Part shown: positions 16,894 through 28,236 of the stretch, piece by piece
Layout of the letters: every line of letters starts with the position of its first letter
Position numbering within the stretch: position 1 is the first letter of the stretch
Assembly: GCA_027061805.1 (NCBI GenBank)
Contig: JAMOWA010000020.1
Span: 1-56,246, forward strand
Length of the DNA stretch: 56,246 bases
Direction: 5' to 3'
Source of the DNA: Thermoanaerobaculia bacterium
Lineage (GTDB): Bacteria > Acidobacteriota > Thermoanaerobaculia > Thermoanaerobaculales > Sulfomarinibacteraceae
Made by a program: the position numbers and the translations under genes
The notes under the pieces: generated by a model
The model's database searches: none
Told to the model about the DNA's origin: nothing
What the model saw: only the letters and a program-made list of their open reading frames with translations

Positions 16894-16973
16894 CTTCTCC
16901 CCCTCGCCCCTGCGCCCGTGCTCCTCTGCTCCTCTGTTCGGGATGATCTGCAGCCGGCCCCGCGGGCCGGTGA

Positions 16974-19900
16974 TCACATGCTCCTCCTGTACTGGCCGCC
17001 GACCTCGAAGAGGGCGTGGGTGATCTGGCCCAGGGAGCAGTGGCGGACGGTGTCGAGGAGCTCGGCGAAGGTGTTGCCGCCGGTGCGGGCCACCTCCTGC
17101 AGGCGCGCCAGGGCGGCCGGTGCGGTGTCGGCGTGGCGGGCCTGGAAGTCGGCCAGGTGGGCCAGGCGGGCGTCCTTCTCTTCGGGGGTGGAGCGGCTGA
17201 GCTGGATGGCGTCGGCCTCCTCCTCCAGGCTGGTGTCGGGGTTGAGGAAGGTGTTGACGCCCACGATGGGCAGCTCGCCGGTGTGCTTGAGCCGCTCGTA
17301 GTGCAGCGACTCCTCCTGGATCTTGGAGCGCTGGTACATGGTCTCCATGGCGCCGAGCACGTCGCCCCGCTCGGAGAGGGACTCGAACTCGTCCAGCACG
17401 GCCTCCTCCACCAGGTCGGTGAGCCACTCGATGAAGTGGGAGCCCTGCCAGGGGTTCTCGTTCTTCAGCAGGCCGAACTCCAGGGCGTTGATGAGCTGGA
17501 TGGCCACGGCGCGGCGCACGGACTCCTCGGTGGGGGTGGTGATGGCCTCGTCGTAGGCGTTGGTGTGCAGCGAGTTGCAGTTGTCGGCCATGGCGATGAG
17601 CGCCTGGAGGGTGGTGCGGATGTCGTTGAAGTCGATCTCCAGGGCGTGGAGGGAGCGGCCCGAGGTCTGGATGTGGTACTTGAGCTTCTGGGAGCGCTCG
17701 TTGCCGCCGTAACGGTTCCGGATGGCGGTGGCCCAGATGCGGCGGGCCACCCGGCCGATGACGGTGTACTCGGGGTCCATGCCGTTGGAGAAGAAGAAGC
17801 TCAGGTTGTGGGCGAAGTCGTCGATGTGCATGCCCCGGGCCAGGTAGTACTCCACGAAGGTGAAGCCGTTGGCCAGGGTGAAGGCCAGCTGGGTGATGGG
17901 GTTGGCGCCCGCCTCGGCGATGTGATAGCCCGAGATGGACACGGAGTAGAAGTTCTTCACGCCGTGGTCCACGAACCAGCGCTGGATGTCGCCCATCATG
18001 CGCAGGGCGAACTCGGTGGAGAAGATGCAGGTGTTCTGGGCCTGGTCCTCCTTGAGGATGTCGGCCTGGACGGTGCCCCGGACCACGGCCACGGTCCGGG
18101 CCAGGATCTCGTCCCACTCACCCTCGGCGAGCAGCGGCTCCAGGGCCTCCCAGTCCCTCCCGTCCACCACGGGCTGGAAGGCGGCCTCGGGCGGGGCCTC
18201 GAGGCGTCCGCTCTCGATGAGCCGCTTGCGGGCCTGCTGGCGGGCGGCGGCGTTCATGAACATGGCGAGGATCATGGGGGCCGGCCCGTTGATGGTCATG
18301 GAGACCGAGGTGGTGGGGGCGCAGAGGTCGAAGCCGGCGAAGAGGCGCTCCATGTCCTCCACGGTGCAGATGGAGACGCCGGACTCGCCGATCTTGCCGT
18401 AGATGTCGGGCCGGGTGTGGGGGTCCTCGCCGTAGAGGGTCACCGAGTCGAAGGCCGTGGAGAGGCGGGCGAAGCCCTGCCCGTCCGAGAGGTAGTGGAA
18501 GCGGCGGTTGGTGCGCTCGGGGCCGCCCTCGCCGGCGAACATGCGGGTGGGCAGCTCGCCGGTGCGCTTGAGGGGGAAGACGCCCGCGGTGTAGGGGTAG
18601 GCCCCGGGGAGGTTCTCCAGCAGCAGGTACTCCAGCACCTCGCCCCAGCGCTCGGAGTCGGGGAGCTTCACCTTGGGGATCTTCTTCCCCGCCAGCGAGG
18701 TGGTGACCAGCGGGACGCGGATCTCCCGGCCGCGGACCGTGTAGCTGAACTCCTCGCCGGCGTAGTCCTCCCGGATGCGGGGCCAGGCGGCCAGGAGCTC
18801 GCGGGCGTCGTCGTCCAGCTCGTGGGCCATGCGCCGGATCTCCGCGTCCAGGTCCGCCAGGGCGGGCTCCAGCCGGGTGTCACCCGCCACGATCTCCTCG
18901 AACAGCTTCCAGAGGTCCTCGGCCTCGCCGGAGCCGTTCCGGGCGCAGAGGATGGCCCGGGCGCCCGTGAGCTGCCAGAGCCGGTCCGCCACGCGCACCT
19001 GCTCGCGGGCCCAGGACTTGTAGGAGCGCACGGTGCGGGCGATCTCCCGGAGGTAGCCGGAGCGCTCGCCCCGGATGATGGGGTGCCGTTCGGGCGGGCC
19101 GGCCGGGGTGGCGTGGGTGTTCTCCGGCCGCCAGCTCTCGCCGAAGCGCTCGGCCAGCTTGCCGGCCAGCGCCAGGTAGAGGGCGTTGACGCCGTGGTCG
19201 TGGAACTGGCTGGCGATGGTGGGGTGGACGGGCAGCTCCTCGTCGGGGGGACCGTCGAAGAGGCCGTGGCAGCGCCGGTACTGCTTGCGCACGTCCCGGA
19301 GGGCATCCAGGGCCTTGGGGTGGTCGAACTTGTTGATGGCCACCAGGTCGGCGTAGTCCAGCATGTCGATCTTCTCGAGCTGCATGGGCGCGCCGTACTC
19401 GGGGGTCATCACGTAGAGGGAGAGGTCGGCCACGTCCACGATCTCGGTGTCGGCCTGGCCGATGCCGGAGGATTCCACGATGACGAGGCCGAAACCCGCG
19501 GCCTGGCAGGCGGCGATGGAGCGCTCGATGTTCTCCGACAGGGCCCGGTGGGCCTGGCGGGTGGCCAGGGAGCGCATGTAGACCCGCTCGGTGCCCAGCA
19601 CGTTCATGCGGATGCGGTCGCCCAGGAGTGCGCCACCCGTCCTGCGCTTGGTGGGGTCCACCGAGAGGATGGCCACGGTGAGCTCCGGGAAGTCCAGGAC
19701 GAAGCGGCGGGCCACCTCGTCGGTGAGCGAGCTCTTGCCGGCCCCGCCCGTGCCCGTGATGCCGAGGACCGGGGCGGGCGTCTCCCGCCGCGGGATCTCC
19801 ACCTCCCGGCCCGCCTCCACCAGCGTGATGAGGCGGGCGATCTCCAGCCAGCGCTCCGGTGTGAGCCGGTCGGGGTCGGTGCCTCCGAGCTCCGCGGGGT

Positions 19901-20336
19901 CGAAGTCGGCGGCCTCCATCATCACGTCGATCATCCCGTCGAGGCCCAGCCTCCGGCCGTCCTCGGGCGAGAAGATCTTCGCCACGCCGTAGGCCTCGAG
20001 CTCCTTGATCTCCCGGGGGATGATCACGCCGCCGCCGCCGCCGAAGACCTTGATGTGGCCCGCGCCCCGCTCCCGGAGCAGGTCGATCATGTAGGTGAAG
20101 AACTCCATGTGCCCGCCCTGGTAGGACGAGACGGAGATGGCCTGGGCATCCTCCTGGATGGCGGCGTCCACGATCTCGGCCACCGAGCGGTTGTGGCCCA
20201 GGTGGATCACCTCGGCTCCGTGGGCCTGGAGCAGGCGGCGGATGATGTTGATGGCCGCATCGTGGCCGTCGAACAGGGCCGCCGCCGTGACGAACCGGAC
20301 CTTGTTCTTCGGAACGTGGCGCGTGGACTCGGCCAT
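16974..20336 (-). CDS. icmF: Fused isobutyryl-CoA mutase IcmF (B12 domain, G-protein chaperone, mutase)
   Basis: IcmF rearranges branched and linear acyl-CoAs (isobutyryl-CoA to n-butyryl-CoA, and related pairs) with adenosylcobalamin, and carries its own GTPase chaperone. The 1120-residue product has the expected three parts. The B12-binding domain is at the N-terminus, with the ligand motif DGHDAA at residues 23-28 and the later GGGGGVI. A MeaB-like G domain has the P-loop GTGGAGKSS and the NKFD base-recognition motif. The mutase barrel follows, with [12 protein letters not shown] and [13 protein letters not shown]. This order is specific to IcmF rather than to methylmalonyl-CoA mutase. The ATG at 20336 has GGGAGGG upstream. 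It stands alone between repeat arrays. Confidence 0.93.
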   Translation of the reverse strand: MAESTRHVPKNKVRFVTAAALFDGHDAAINIIRRLLQAHGAEVIHLGHNRSVAEIVDAAIQEDAQAISVSSYQGGHMEFFTYMIDLLRERGAGHIKVFGGGGGVIIPREIKELEAYGVAKIFSPEDGRRLGLDGMIDVMMEAADFDPAELGGTDPDRLTPERWLEIARLITLVEAGREVEIPRRETPAPVLGITGTGGAGKSSLTDEVARRFVLDFPELTVAILSVDPTKRRTGGALLGDRIRMNVLGTERVYMRSLATRQAHRALSENIERSIAACQAAGFGLVIVESSGIGQADTEIVDVADLSLYVMTPEYGAPMQLEKIDMLDYADLVAINKFDHPKALDALRDVRKQYRRCHGLFDGPPDEELPVHPTIASQFHDHGVNALYLALAGKLAERFGESWRPENTHATPAGPPERHPIIRGERSGYLREIARTVRSYKSWAREQVRVADRLWQLTGARAILCARNGSGEAEDLWKLFEEIVAGDTRLEPALADLDAEIRRMAHELDDDARELLAAWPRIREDYAGEEFSYTVRGREIRVPLVTTSLAGKKIPKVKLPDSERWGEVLEYLLLENLPGAYPYTAGVFPLKRTGELPTRMFAGEGGPERTNRRFHYLSDGQGFARLSTAFDSVTLYGEDPHTRPDIYGKIGESGVSICTVEDMERLFAGFDLCAPTTSVSMTINGPAPMILAMFMNAAARQQARKRLIESGRLEAPPEAAFQPVVDGRDWEALEPLLAEGEWDEILARTVAVVRGTVQADILKEDQAQNTCIFSTEFALRMMGDIQRWFVDHGVKNFYSVSISGYHIAEAGANPITQLAFTLANGFTFVEYYLARGMHIDDFAHNLSFFFSNGMDPEYTVIGRVARRIWATAIRNRYGGNERSQKLKYHIQTSGRSLHALEIDFNDIRTTLQALIAMADNCNSLHTNAYDEAITTPTEESVRRAVAIQLINALEFGLLKNENPWQGSHFIEWLTDLVEEAVLDEFESLSERGDVLGAMETMYQRSKIQEESLHYERLKHTGELPIVGVNTFLNPDTSLEEEADAIQLSRSTPEEKDARLAHLADFQARHADTAPAALARLQEVARTGGNTFAELLDTVRHCSLGQITHALFEVGGQYRRSM

Positions 20337-20444
20337 GGGTCCCTCCCGTGCGCGGAGCGCACCGAGATGATAGCAGGGGAGGGAAGGTGAGGAGGTGATG
20401 ACATTCCCCTCGCAGCCACCGGGGAGCAGGAATGAAGCAGGGCC

Positions 20445-20577
20445 CGGGGACGGGGTCACGGGCAGGTTCGGGGTCACGGACAGGGTCAGGGACACGGACA
20501 GGGACACGGACAGGGACACGGACAGCGGCACGGTCACGGCCATGGACACGGCCATGGACACGGCCACGGTCACCGGG
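20445..20577. repeat. Degenerate hexamer minisatellite upstream of icmF
   Basis: Units GGGACA, CGGACA and related six-mers (with GGACACGGACAG-like higher-order repeats) fill most of the 300-bp gap between icmF and the next gene. Confidence 0.85.
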
Positions 20578-20637
20578 ATCCCCGGCTCCGCCGCCGCTCC
20601 CTGGAGCTCCGTATCCGGCGGGCCGGCCGGTGGACCT

Positions 20638-22668
20638 CTAACGCCCTGACGCCCTGTCGTCCCGACTCCTGCCCTCGGCGTGCTCCAGGGCAGGGGCGCG
20701 GAAGCGGCCCACGTGGCGCCGGAACGGCTCGGTGATGGGACGGGGGACCCAGAGGTAGGTCAGCCGGCCGGGGGCCTCCTGGCGGGCCCCGAAGATCCAG
20801 GAGCTCACCTGGTTGACGTTGACGCGGGCCAGGTCACGGCGCCCGAAGGCGTTGGCCAGGTAGAGGGGCACCAGGCGGCGGGCCTCGGGCTCCGGGGTGT
20901 GGACGGACCATGGCCCGGGTTTCTCCTCCAGGGGGAAGCGGTCGTCGCGAAGCTCGAAGCGGGTGGCCCGGGTGTGGCGGAAGATCCGGTTGAGGGCGTC
21001 GGTCCGGAGCCGGTCGTTGATGAGGCGGATGGCGGGCACCAGGATCTCGTCGCCACCCGTGGGGGCGTCGTCCCCGATCTGGTCCAGCTGGCCGTCGATG
21101 CCGTCGGTGAAGTGGGCCAGGTCCGCGAGGAGGGTGCCGTCCGCCGTCCGGACCCGGAAGGGGAAGCGCCAGAAGGGGACGAGGTCGGCGGGTCCCGTGG
21201 GGGGCGAGGCGGGGTGGGCGTAGGGGATCTCGGTCTTCCGCCCGTCCCGGATGGTGAAGACCCGGTGGCAGTTGGTGCAGAAGTGGGCCACGGCGGCGGG
21301 GTCGAAGGGGAACTCCCAGCCGCAGGTGGGGCACTCCATGGGGAGGAAGCGGAGCCCCCCGCCCGGGTGGACGGCCTCGTCGGGGAAATCGGAGAACGCG
21401 TCCTCCTCGAGGCCCGGGACCCCGGCGCTCACCGACCCGGAGCCTCCGTCCACCAGGACCGTCTCGTGGAGGCCGGAGGCGTGGACCTCCACGATCCAGA
21501 AGGGCCGCCAGACCACCGCCTGGACCTCCGGAACGAACACCCCGCCCAGCCGGATCACCTGCAGGGACCTGTCCAGCTGCTTCCGGTCCAGGTTCCCGTA
21601 GGCGGCACGCAGGGCCTCGGGGCCCTTCTCCAGCGGGAGTGTGGGGGGCCTGTCCGGCCAGGCGGCCAGGGGTCTGAGCGCCCTGAGGTAGCTGAGCTTG
21701 CCCATGGAGGGAAGGCCCTCCCGCTCCGTGGCCACGGCGGCGGCCTCCACGGTGCCCACCCTGAAGCGCAGCTGCTTCTCCTGGTCCTGCCGGGATCGCC
21801 CGAAGGTGGCCTGGTAGAGGGTGCCCATGCCGTGCCGGTAGGGCACGAGGAAGTGCTCCAGCACCCGCACCCTCAGCGACTCCGCGAGCTTCGCCCGGTG
21901 GGCGTCGGCCCTGGCCTGGACCATGCGCTCCGTGGCCTCCACGGCGGCCTCGGCCTCGGGCCGGTTGGTCATGACCCCGGTGGGGGAGATCTCCGTGACG
22001 CTCCGCGCCTGGGGCGCCACGAAGCGCTGGTACAGCTTGAGGTAGTGCTGGTACCTGTGGTGGTCGAGGAGGGCCTCCCGGAGCGTGTCGTCGTCGTGCA
22101 CCCTCTCGGGGATGGCCAGGTAGAGGGTCTCCTCGTGCCCCACCACCAGGTGGTGGCTCCCGCAGAAGTCGCACCGCGCCATGTGGTGGAGGACGGGGAC
22201 CTCCACGTCCGCGCCGCACTCGGTGCACCGGACGGTCACGGCGTAGCCGTGGTCCGCCTCGCCCTCCCCATCCCCATCGCTTCCGCCGGGAGGCGGCGTG
22301 GAGGTGGTGGCCGGGCGGGGAGGCTCCGCCGGAGCTGGCCGGGAGGGGCGGCTCGCGGTTTCCAGGACGGTGGCGAGGGGGTTGAACCCGGTGTGGAGCG
22401 AGGCCCAGAGGCCACCGAGGACCATGACCGGAACGTAGTAGCTCAGGTCGGACGGGCCGCCGACCGTCAGCAGGGCCGCGATGGTGACCAGGGTGCCGCC
22501 CACGAGCTCCAGGGTGCTGCGCCCCAGCAGGGCGAGCCCCGCCCCCGGGAAGAGGGCGTTGAGTGCGATGGCCGCCGCCGGAGGGAGCTTGGCGCTCCGG
22601 AGGGCGAGGGCGGCGATGGTGGCCGCCGGGGGGGCCAGGAGCGAGAACGCCACCCAGGCCGGGTTCAC
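20638..22668 (-). CDS. Membrane protein with two zinc ribbons, function unknown
   Basis: I do not recognise a named family. The 676-residue product starts with about four hydrophobic helices in the first 100 residues (for example [18 protein letters not shown] and [17 protein letters not shown]), followed by a Pro/Gly/Asp-rich linker. Two zinc ribbons are visible: CTECGADV with CDFCGSHH near residues 145-170, and CPTCGWEF with CTNCHRVF near 440-470. Between them lies a charged helical region. This suggests a membrane-anchored protein with metal-stabilised cytoplasmic domains. The start is a GTG at 22668 overlapping the upstream gene's stop (GTGA), so the two are translationally coupled. The reading frame continues far upstream without stops, but that is antisense to yegS and typA and was excluded. 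Confidence 0.75.
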   Translation of the reverse strand: MNPAWVAFSLLAPPAATIAALALRSAKLPPAAAIALNALFPGAGLALLGRSTLELVGGTLVTIAALLTVGGPSDLSYYVPVMVLGGLWASLHTGFNPLATVLETASRPSRPAPAEPPRPATTSTPPPGGSDGDGEGEADHGYAVTVRCTECGADVEVPVLHHMARCDFCGSHHLVVGHEETLYLAIPERVHDDDTLREALLDHHRYQHYLKLYQRFVAPQARSVTEISPTGVMTNRPEAEAAVEATERMVQARADAHRAKLAESLRVRVLEHFLVPYRHGMGTLYQATFGRSRQDQEKQLRFRVGTVEAAAVATEREGLPSMGKLSYLRALRPLAAWPDRPPTLPLEKGPEALRAAYGNLDRKQLDRSLQVIRLGGVFVPEVQAVVWRPFWIVEVHASGLHETVLVDGGSGSVSAGVPGLEEDAFSDFPDEAVHPGGGLRFLPMECPTCGWEFPFDPAAVAHFCTNCHRVFTIRDGRKTEIPYAHPASPPTGPADLVPFWRFPFRVRTADGTLLADLAHFTDGIDGQLDQIGDDAPTGGDEILVPAIRLINDRLRTDALNRIFRHTRATRFELRDDRFPLEEKPGPWSVHTPEPEARRLVPLYLANAFGRRDLARVNVNQVSSWIFGARQEAPGRLTYLWVPRPITEPFRRHVGRFRAPALEHAEGRSRDDRASGR

Positions 22669-22928
22669 AGCAGCTCCTCCGGCTGGACCGTGCCCCGGGC
22701 CAGGTTCTTCAGGAGCGGGACCACGAGCTGCGTGTCGTCGATCCCCAGCCGGGCATCGCCCAGCGCGCCCTCGAGCAGCATGCACAGCGCCGGGAAGGCC
22801 TCCTCCGAGGCCGGGTGCGCCCCGAGCACGGCCCGGCAGGCGTCGAAGGTCTCCCCCGAGGGGAGTGGCCCCTCGAGCAGCCGGCGGACCAGCTCGCGGT
22901 AGGCGTCGATGACGGGTTCGTCGTGCAT
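22665..22928 (-). CDS. Small conserved-looking hypothetical protein
   Basis: An 87-residue acidic, helical protein (MHDEPVIDAYRELVRRLLEG at the start) with no family I recognise. The coding assignment rests on a TACAAT promoter box 23 bases upstream (22952-22957, minus strand), a four-base overlap with the start of the zinc-ribbon gene, and third-position GC like its neighbours. The hydrophobic pattern suggests a small helical bundle. The pair probably works together. No signal peptide or membrane segment is visible. Confidence 0.65.
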   Translation of the reverse strand: MHDEPVIDAYRELVRRLLEGPLPSGETFDACRAVLGAHPASEEAFPALCMLLEGALGDARLGIDDTQLVVPLLKNLARGTVQPEELL

Positions 22929-22951
22929 GGCGGTTCGCAATCCGGAGTTCC

Positions 22952-22957
22952 ATTGTA
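22952..22957 (-). promoter_or_regulatory. TACAAT -10 box of the zinc-ribbon operon
   Basis: TACAAT on the minus strand, 23 bases before the ATG of the 87-residue gene. The same hexamer precedes cas6, the flavoprotein gene and the M3 peptidase gene. Confidence 0.45.
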
Positions 22958-23070
22958 CGTGTACGGCACCCCGGATTCCCGTATTCCCCCGGTGCCTTCC
23001 GGAGCACGGCCCGTCCGCGCCGGGAGGCGGACCGGAGTGGTAGGCTGATCCGGCGCGAAAGGACACGGGT

Positions 23071-23991
23071 ATGACGGGCAGGAGAACGGTTCGGATCGTC
23101 GTCCACGGCAAGGCCGCGGGCCGGCCGGAGATCCGGGGGGCGGTGGCCACCCTCCGGGAGCGGGGACACGCCGTGGAGGTCCGGGTCACCTGGGAGGGTG
23201 GCGACGCGGCCCTCTTCGCCATCGAGGCGGCCACCCAGGGGATCGACACGGTGGTGGCGGGGGGCGGCGACGGGACCATCAACGAGGTGGCGTCGGGCCT
23301 CCTGGGGGCCGTCAGGGGCCTGGGACGGTGCCCCTCGCTGGGGATCCTCCCCCTGGGAACGGCCAACGACTTCGCCCGCTCCGCAGGGATTCCCCTCGAG
23401 CCGCGCGCCGCCCTGGAGCTGGTGACGGCCGTGGAGCCCGTTGCGGTGGACGTGGGCCGGGCCGACGACCGTGTGTTCGTCAACGTGGCCACCGGCGGCT
23501 TCGGGACGCAGGTCACCGCCCGGACTCCGGAGCCCGTCAAGAAGCTCCTGGGCGGTGCGGCCTACCTGGTGACGGGCCTGACCCGCTTCAGCTCCATCCG
23601 CCCCGTACCGACGGCGTTCACGGGGCCGGAGTTCTCCTGGGAGGGTCCGGTGCTGGTGATGGCGGTGGGCAACGGCCGGCAGGCCGGGGGCGGCCACGTG
23701 CTGTGCCCGGACGCCACCGTGGACGACGGCCTGCTGGACCTGCGGATCCTTCCGGACGTGCCGCGGGAGGAGCTGGGCGGGGTCCTCCAGCGGATCCTCA
23801 CCGGCGGCATCGATGCCCTGGAGAGTATCGTGGTGAGCGCACGCCTCCCGTGGGTGGAGGTGGAGGCCGCGCAGCCCATCCAGGTCAACCTGGACGGCGA
23901 GCCCATCTCGAGCACCGCCTGCCGCTTCGACGTGCTCCCGGGAGCCCTGCGGATCCACCTTCCGGAGGGGTGCCCCCTGGTGGGGGGCTGA
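23071..23991 (+). CDS. YegS/DgkB-like lipid kinase
   Basis: This 306-residue protein belongs to the diacylglycerol kinase catalytic family (YegS/BmrU/DgkB), which phosphorylates lipids such as diacylglycerol or phosphatidylglycerol using ATP. The nucleotide-binding motif [10 protein letters not shown] is near residue 64, followed by the conserved [14 protein letters not shown]. The C-terminal beta-sandwich includes [17 protein letters not shown], typical of the family. The ATG at 23071 is preceded by a GAAAGGA site. Given the predicted sphingolipid genes elsewhere in the window, a sphingosine- or ceramide-directed kinase is conceivable but not shown. It is followed by typA in the same direction, about 96 bp away. 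Confidence 0.85.
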   Translation: MTGRRTVRIVVHGKAAGRPEIRGAVATLRERGHAVEVRVTWEGGDAALFAIEAATQGIDTVVAGGGDGTINEVASGLLGAVRGLGRCPSLGILPLGTANDFARSAGIPLEPRAALELVTAVEPVAVDVGRADDRVFVNVATGGFGTQVTARTPEPVKKLLGGAAYLVTGLTRFSSIRPVPTAFTGPEFSWEGPVLVMAVGNGRQAGGGHVLCPDATVDDGLLDLRILPDVPREELGGVLQRILTGGIDALESIVVSARLPWVEVEAAQPIQVNLDGEPISSTACRFDVLPGALRIHLPEGCPLVGG

Positions 23992-24087
23992 GCCCCGGCT
24001 CCCGGCCGGGCCCGGTGGAACATCCCCCGCCCCCGCGGTGTTCCTCCTGGGAGACCGGTCGTCCCGGCCGGCACCGAAGGAGACAGA

Positions 24088-25896
24088 GTGAACGAGCTGC
24101 CATTCCGGAACGTCGCCATCATCGCCCACGTGGACCACGGCAAGACCACCATCGTGGACGCCATGCTGTGGCAGAGCGGGACCTTCCGCGCCAACCAGAG
24201 GGTGGCCGAGCGGGTGATGGACTCGGAGGACCTGGAGCGCGAGCGGGGGATCACCATCCTGGCCAAGAACACCGCGGTCCGCTACCGGGGCGTGAAGATC
24301 AACATCGTGGACACGCCGGGCCACGCCGACTTCGGCGGCGAGGTGGAGCGGACCCTGCAGATGGTGGACGGCGTGCTCCTGCTGGTGGACGCCGCCGAGG
24401 GGCCCCTGCCCCAGACGCGCTTCGTGCTGGAGAAGGCGCTCTCGCTCAAGCTGCCCGTGGTGCTGGCCATCAACAAGATCGACCGTGACGACGCCCGCCC
24501 CGCCGAGGTGCTGGACGAGGTCTACGACCTCTTCATCGACCTCGGAGCCGGGGACGAGCAGCTGGAGTTCCCCGTCTTCTACACCAACGCCCGCAGGGGC
24601 GTGGCGCACCGGGAGCCCGGGGACGGCTCCACCACCCTGGAACCGCTGATGGACGCCATCCTGGAGACGGTGCCGCCACCGGCGGGAGATCCGGACTCGG
24701 GGCTCCAGCTCCTGGTGACGAACCTGGCGCCGGACGAGTACGTGGGCCGGCTGGCGGTGGGCCGCATGGTCGACGGCCGCCTCCGGGCGGGCACGTCCAT
24801 CGGCCTGGCCCGGGAGGAGGGCGTGGTCCCGGCGAAGGCCACGGTGGTCTACACCCACGAGGGGCTCGAGCGGATCGAGGTGGAGGAGGTGGTGGCCGGG
24901 GACATCGTGGCCGTGGCGGGCCTCGAGGAGGTCTCCATCGGGGACTCGCTGGTGGACCTGGAGAACCCCCGACCCCTGAAGCGGATCGCGGTGGAGGAGC
25001 CCACCCTGGCCATGGTCTTCGGCCCCAATACCTCGCCCTTCGGGGGCCGGGAGGGCCGCTGGGTGACCTCGCGGCAGATCCTGGCCCGCCTGGAGCGCGA
25101 GATGCTCCACAACGTGAGCCTCCGGCTCGAGGTGCTGGACGCCGACGCCTTCACGGTCATGGGCCGGGGCGAGCTGCAGCTGGCCATCCTCATCGAGACC
25201 CTGCGCCGGGAGGGCTACGAGCTCTCCGTGGGCCAGCCCAGGGTGCTCACCCGGGAGGTGGACGGGCGGCTCGAGGAGCCCATGGAGCTGGTGCTCGTGG
25301 ATTGCCCCGAGGAGTTCACGGGCGTGGTCACCCAGAAGCTCGGCGGCCGGCGGGGCCGCATGGTCCGGATGACCAACCACGGCCACGGGCGGGTACGCCT
25401 GGAGTTCCGGATCCCCTCGCGGGGGCTCATCGGCTTCCGCACGGAGTTCCTGACGGACACCCGCGGCACGGGGATCCTCAACACCATCTTCGACGGCTAC
25501 GAGCCGTGGCAGGGCGACCTGCCCGGGCGGACCACCGGCGCCATGGTGGCCGACCGGCCCGGCAAGGCCACGGCCTATGCCCTCTTCCACCTCCAGCCCC
25601 GCGGGACGCTCTTCATCCGGCCGGGGACCGAGGTCTACGAGGGGATGATCGTGGGCCAGTACAACCGGGAGAACGACCTGGATGTGAACGTGACCCGCGA
25701 GAAGAAGCTCACCAACATGCGGGCCGCCGGCTCCGACGAGGCGCTGCGGCTGGCGCCGCCCCAGCGCATGACCCTGGACCGCGCGCTGGAGTGGATCGAC
25801 GGCGACGAGCTGGTGGAGGTCACGCCGGGGTCCATCCGGCTGCGCAAGCGGGTCCTCCAGGCCAACCGGCGTCCCCGCACCCGCTCGGGGAAGTAG
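24088..25896 (+). CDS. typA: Ribosome-associated GTPase TypA/BipA
   Basis: TypA/BipA is a translational GTPase that binds the ribosome and helps 50S assembly and stress responses. The 602-residue product has the full G domain: P-loop [16 protein letters not shown] in switch [15 protein letters not shown] as switch II, and NKID for guanine recognition. Domains II, III and V follow, and the characteristic C-terminal domain contains [21 protein letters not shown] and [16 protein letters not shown]. The start is a GTG at 24088 (with AAGGAGA upstream) that begins directly before the conserved [11 protein letters not shown]. The length is normal and no residue is missing. Confidence 0.97.
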   Translation: MNELPFRNVAIIAHVDHGKTTIVDAMLWQSGTFRANQRVAERVMDSEDLERERGITILAKNTAVRYRGVKINIVDTPGHADFGGEVERTLQMVDGVLLLVDAAEGPLPQTRFVLEKALSLKLPVVLAINKIDRDDARPAEVLDEVYDLFIDLGAGDEQLEFPVFYTNARRGVAHREPGDGSTTLEPLMDAILETVPPPAGDPDSGLQLLVTNLAPDEYVGRLAVGRMVDGRLRAGTSIGLAREEGVVPAKATVVYTHEGLERIEVEEVVAGDIVAVAGLEEVSIGDSLVDLENPRPLKRIAVEEPTLAMVFGPNTSPFGGREGRWVTSRQILARLEREMLHNVSLRLEVLDADAFTVMGRGELQLAILIETLRREGYELSVGQPRVLTREVDGRLEEPMELVLVDCPEEFTGVVTQKLGGRRGRMVRMTNHGHGRVRLEFRIPSRGLIGFRTEFLTDTRGTGILNTIFDGYEPWQGDLPGRTTGAMVADRPGKATAYALFHLQPRGTLFIRPGTEVYEGMIVGQYNRENDLDVNVTREKKLTNMRAAGSDEALRLAPPQRMTLDRALEWIDGDELVEVTPGSIRLRKRVLQANRRPRTRSGK

Positions 25897-25925
25897 GCCG
25901 GAGGGAAGCGACGTCCCCGCCCGGG

Positions 25926-25931
25926 TACAAT
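25926..25931 (+). promoter_or_regulatory. TACAAT -10 box of the flavoprotein gene
   Basis: GGGTACAAT lies 25 bases upstream of the ATG, between typA and the flavoprotein gene, followed by a GGGAGGT ribosome binding site. Confidence 0.45.
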
Positions 25932-25956
25932 CCCGGGAGCGAACTGGGAGGTGGAC

Positions 25957-27555
25957 ATGCCAGCCATCGCCTGGAGGGACCTGGACGCGTCGAGCGGCCC
26001 ATTCGACGCCATCGTCATCGGTTCGGGGGTGGGCGGCCTGGGTGCCGCCGCGCTCCTGGCGCGGGAGGCGGGACGGCGGGTGCTGGTCCTGGAGCGGCAC
26101 ACGGTGGCGGGGGGGATGACCCACGTCTTCTCACGGAAGGGGTGGGAGTGGGACGTGGGTGTCCACTACATCGGTGGCGTCCACCGGCCGGACGCGCCGC
26201 TGCGCCGGGTCTTCGACCACGTCACCGACGGCAGCCTCGCCTGGGAGCCCATGGGCGAGCCGGTGGACACGGTGGTGGTGGGCGGTGGGCGCTACCCCTA
26301 CATGGTGGGCAGGCAGCGGTGGCGGGACGCCATGGTGGAGGCCTTCCCCGGAGAGGCCGGGGCCATCGACCGCTACCTGGAACTGGTCCGGGAGACGGTG
26401 CGGGCCACCGGGCCGTTCTTCACCGCCTCCGCCCTGCCGCGTCCGGCGCAGTGGCTGACCGGGTGGAAGCTCCGGCGCCCGTTCCTGAAGTGGTCGGACC
26501 GCACGGTGGCGGAGGTCCTGGACGGCCTCACGGAGAACGCCCTGCTGCGTGCGGTGCTCACCGCCCAGTGGGGTGACTACGGCCTGCCCCCCTCCAGGGC
26601 CAGCTGGGCCGTGCACGCCATGGTCTTCCACCACTACCTCGGGGGCGGCGCCTACCCGGTGGGTGGCAGCTCGTCCATCGCCGCCGCCATGATCCCGGTC
26701 ATCGAGGCCGCCGGTGGCGTGGTGGTGACGGGTGCCGGGGTGGAGCGGGTCCTGGTGGACGGGGGCCGGGCGGTCGGGGTCCGGATGGAGGACGGACGCG
26801 AGCTCCGGGCCCCGCTGGTGATCTCCGACGCCGGTGTGGCCACCACGGCCACGCGCCTGCTGCCTGAGGGGGCGCCCGGGAGGCGGGAGCTCCTGGGAAC
26901 GCTCCGCCGCGTCGGGCGCTCGGGGGGCCACGTCTGCCTCTACGTGGGTCTCGACGCCACCGATGCCGAGCTGGGTCTGGGGCGCTCCAACCTGTGGATC
27001 TACCCCCACGAGGACGTGGACCGCGCCATCGCCACCTACGAGGCCGACCCCGGGGCCCCGCTACCGCTGGCCTTTGTCTCCTTCCCCTCGGCCAAGGACC
27101 CCACCTTCGGCGAGCGACATCCCGGGAAGGCCACCATCGAGGTGGTGGGCTTCGCCCCCTTCGCCTGGTTCGAGCGGTGGAGGGACACCCCCTGGAGGCG
27201 TCGGGGCGAGGACTACGAGGCGCTCAAGGAGCGGCTGGCCGCGCGGTACCTGGAGGTGCTGTACGAGCACGTCCCGCAGGTGAGGGGCCGCGTGGCCCAC
27301 CAGGAGCTGTCCACGCCGCTCTCCACGCGGTGGTTCTGCAACTACGAGGAGGGCGAGATCTACGGCCTGGACCACACACCGGCGCGGTTCCGGGAGCGGA
27401 CGCTCCAGCCCAGGACGCCCCTGCGGGGCTTCTGGCTCACCGGGGCCGACGTCTGCACGGCGGGGGTCTCCGGGGCGCTGCTCGGCGGGGTGCTCTGCGC
27501 CTCGGCCATCCTCGGGAAGAACCTCATGGGGCGGATCCTCTCCGGCGGGGGATGA
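25957..27555 (+). CDS. CrtI/RetSat-like FAD-dependent oxidoreductase
   Basis: The 532-residue product is a flavin amine-oxidase-fold enzyme of the phytoene desaturase/carotenoid isomerase/retinol saturase group. The FAD-binding Rossmann motif is IVIGSGVGGLGAAALL near residue 15, followed by ERHTVAGGMTHVF. A second conserved block is YPVGGSSSIAAAMIPVIEAAGG, and the C-terminal FAD segment is FWLTGADVCTAGVSGALLGG. Substrate cannot be told from sequence; carotenoids, retinoids or other polyenes are possible. I use the ATG at 25957 because the GGGAGGT site is five bases away; a GTG two codons earlier overlaps that site. It appears to be a single-gene unit. Confidence 0.85.
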   Translation: MPAIAWRDLDASSGPFDAIVIGSGVGGLGAAALLAREAGRRVLVLERHTVAGGMTHVFSRKGWEWDVGVHYIGGVHRPDAPLRRVFDHVTDGSLAWEPMGEPVDTVVVGGGRYPYMVGRQRWRDAMVEAFPGEAGAIDRYLELVRETVRATGPFFTASALPRPAQWLTGWKLRRPFLKWSDRTVAEVLDGLTENALLRAVLTAQWGDYGLPPSRASWAVHAMVFHHYLGGGAYPVGGSSSIAAAMIPVIEAAGGVVVTGAGVERVLVDGGRAVGVRMEDGRELRAPLVISDAGVATTATRLLPEGAPGRRELLGTLRRVGRSGGHVCLYVGLDATDAELGLGRSNLWIYPHEDVDRAIATYEADPGAPLPLAFVSFPSAKDPTFGERHPGKATIEVVGFAPFAWFERWRDTPWRRRGEDYEALKERLAARYLEVLYEHVPQVRGRVAHQELSTPLSTRWFCNYEEGEIYGLDHTPARFRERTLQPRTPLRGFWLTGADVCTAGVSGALLGGVLCASAILGKNLMGRILSGGG

Positions 27556-27758
27556 CCCCGGCGGGAAGGACGCCGTACGGCGCGGTCCTTCCCGGTGGGT
27601 GAGGAGGTCATGGAAGGCGCCGGCCCCTCGGCTCCCGGAGTTCGCCTCGGGGCCATCCGCCGCTCGGGTCCGTCCGGTGCGCGCATCCCGGGGGACACCA
27701 CCGCGCTCGGCTCGCGGGGAGGGCCGTGCTCGCCGTCCGGACCCTCGCCGCGGTGGCG

Positions 27759-27807
27759 CCCCCGCCCACCCGCCCGGTCGTGAAACGTGAAACGTGAAAC
27801 GTGAAAC
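27759..27807 (-). repeat. Composite repeat: 4 x GTTTCAC plus G-quadruplex-like core
   Basis: Read on the minus strand, four exact GTTTCAC heptamers run directly into GACCGGGCGGGTGGGCGGGG. The junction GACCGGGCGGG is the same as in the 11-unit array at 44618. Confidence 0.85.
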
Positions 27808-27846
27808 GAATGAGGATGAGGGGAGGTGCGACGCCCGGCCACCCGT

Positions 27847-27957
27847 CCGTGCCCCCGACCCTGTCCGAGACCGTGTCCCTGTCCTTGACCCTGCCCCGAT
27901 CGTGACCCCGGTCATGATCCTGTCCGTGTCCTTGTCCCTGTCCGTGACCGTGACGGT
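27847..27957. repeat. Degenerate hexamer minisatellite
   Basis: Units GTCCGT, GTCCCT, GACCGT and GACGGT over about 110 bp. Confidence 0.8.
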
Positions 27958-28236
27958 ATGGCGCGCGGGGCGCGGCCGGGCCGCGCCTGCGGTGCATGTC
28001 GCCGTGCCGGACGGACGCGAGCGTCCGCCGTCCCGGCTCCCCGCCCCGCCGGGGCTTCGCCCCTCCGCGCGCGGGAGTGGAGCGAGCGCACGGGAACGGG
28101 AAGGTCTCTTTGAAAGTGTAGGCGCGTCCTTCAGGGCGCGCCCCCGGCTCCGTACGGTCGTAGGAACGCATCCGGTCGAGGTGTTCTCCCCTGCACCCCT
28201 GCACCCTTGCCCCCCTGCCCCCGGGCAGGAGACGCC

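Noticed and set aside
16952-16970. Terminator after icmF
   Set aside because: A GC hairpin is present but there is no T tract downstream.
17016-20390. A long plus-strand open frame opposite icmF, and similar long frames opposite dnaE, the M3 peptidase and the tricorn-like gene
   Set aside because: High GC removes stop codons from antisense frames; the sense strands encode complete, recognisable proteins.
20638-26124. A 1828-residue single gene on the minus strand
   Set aside because: Only the left part codes; the rest is antisense to yegS and typA and lies upstream of a GTG coupled to the 87-residue gene.
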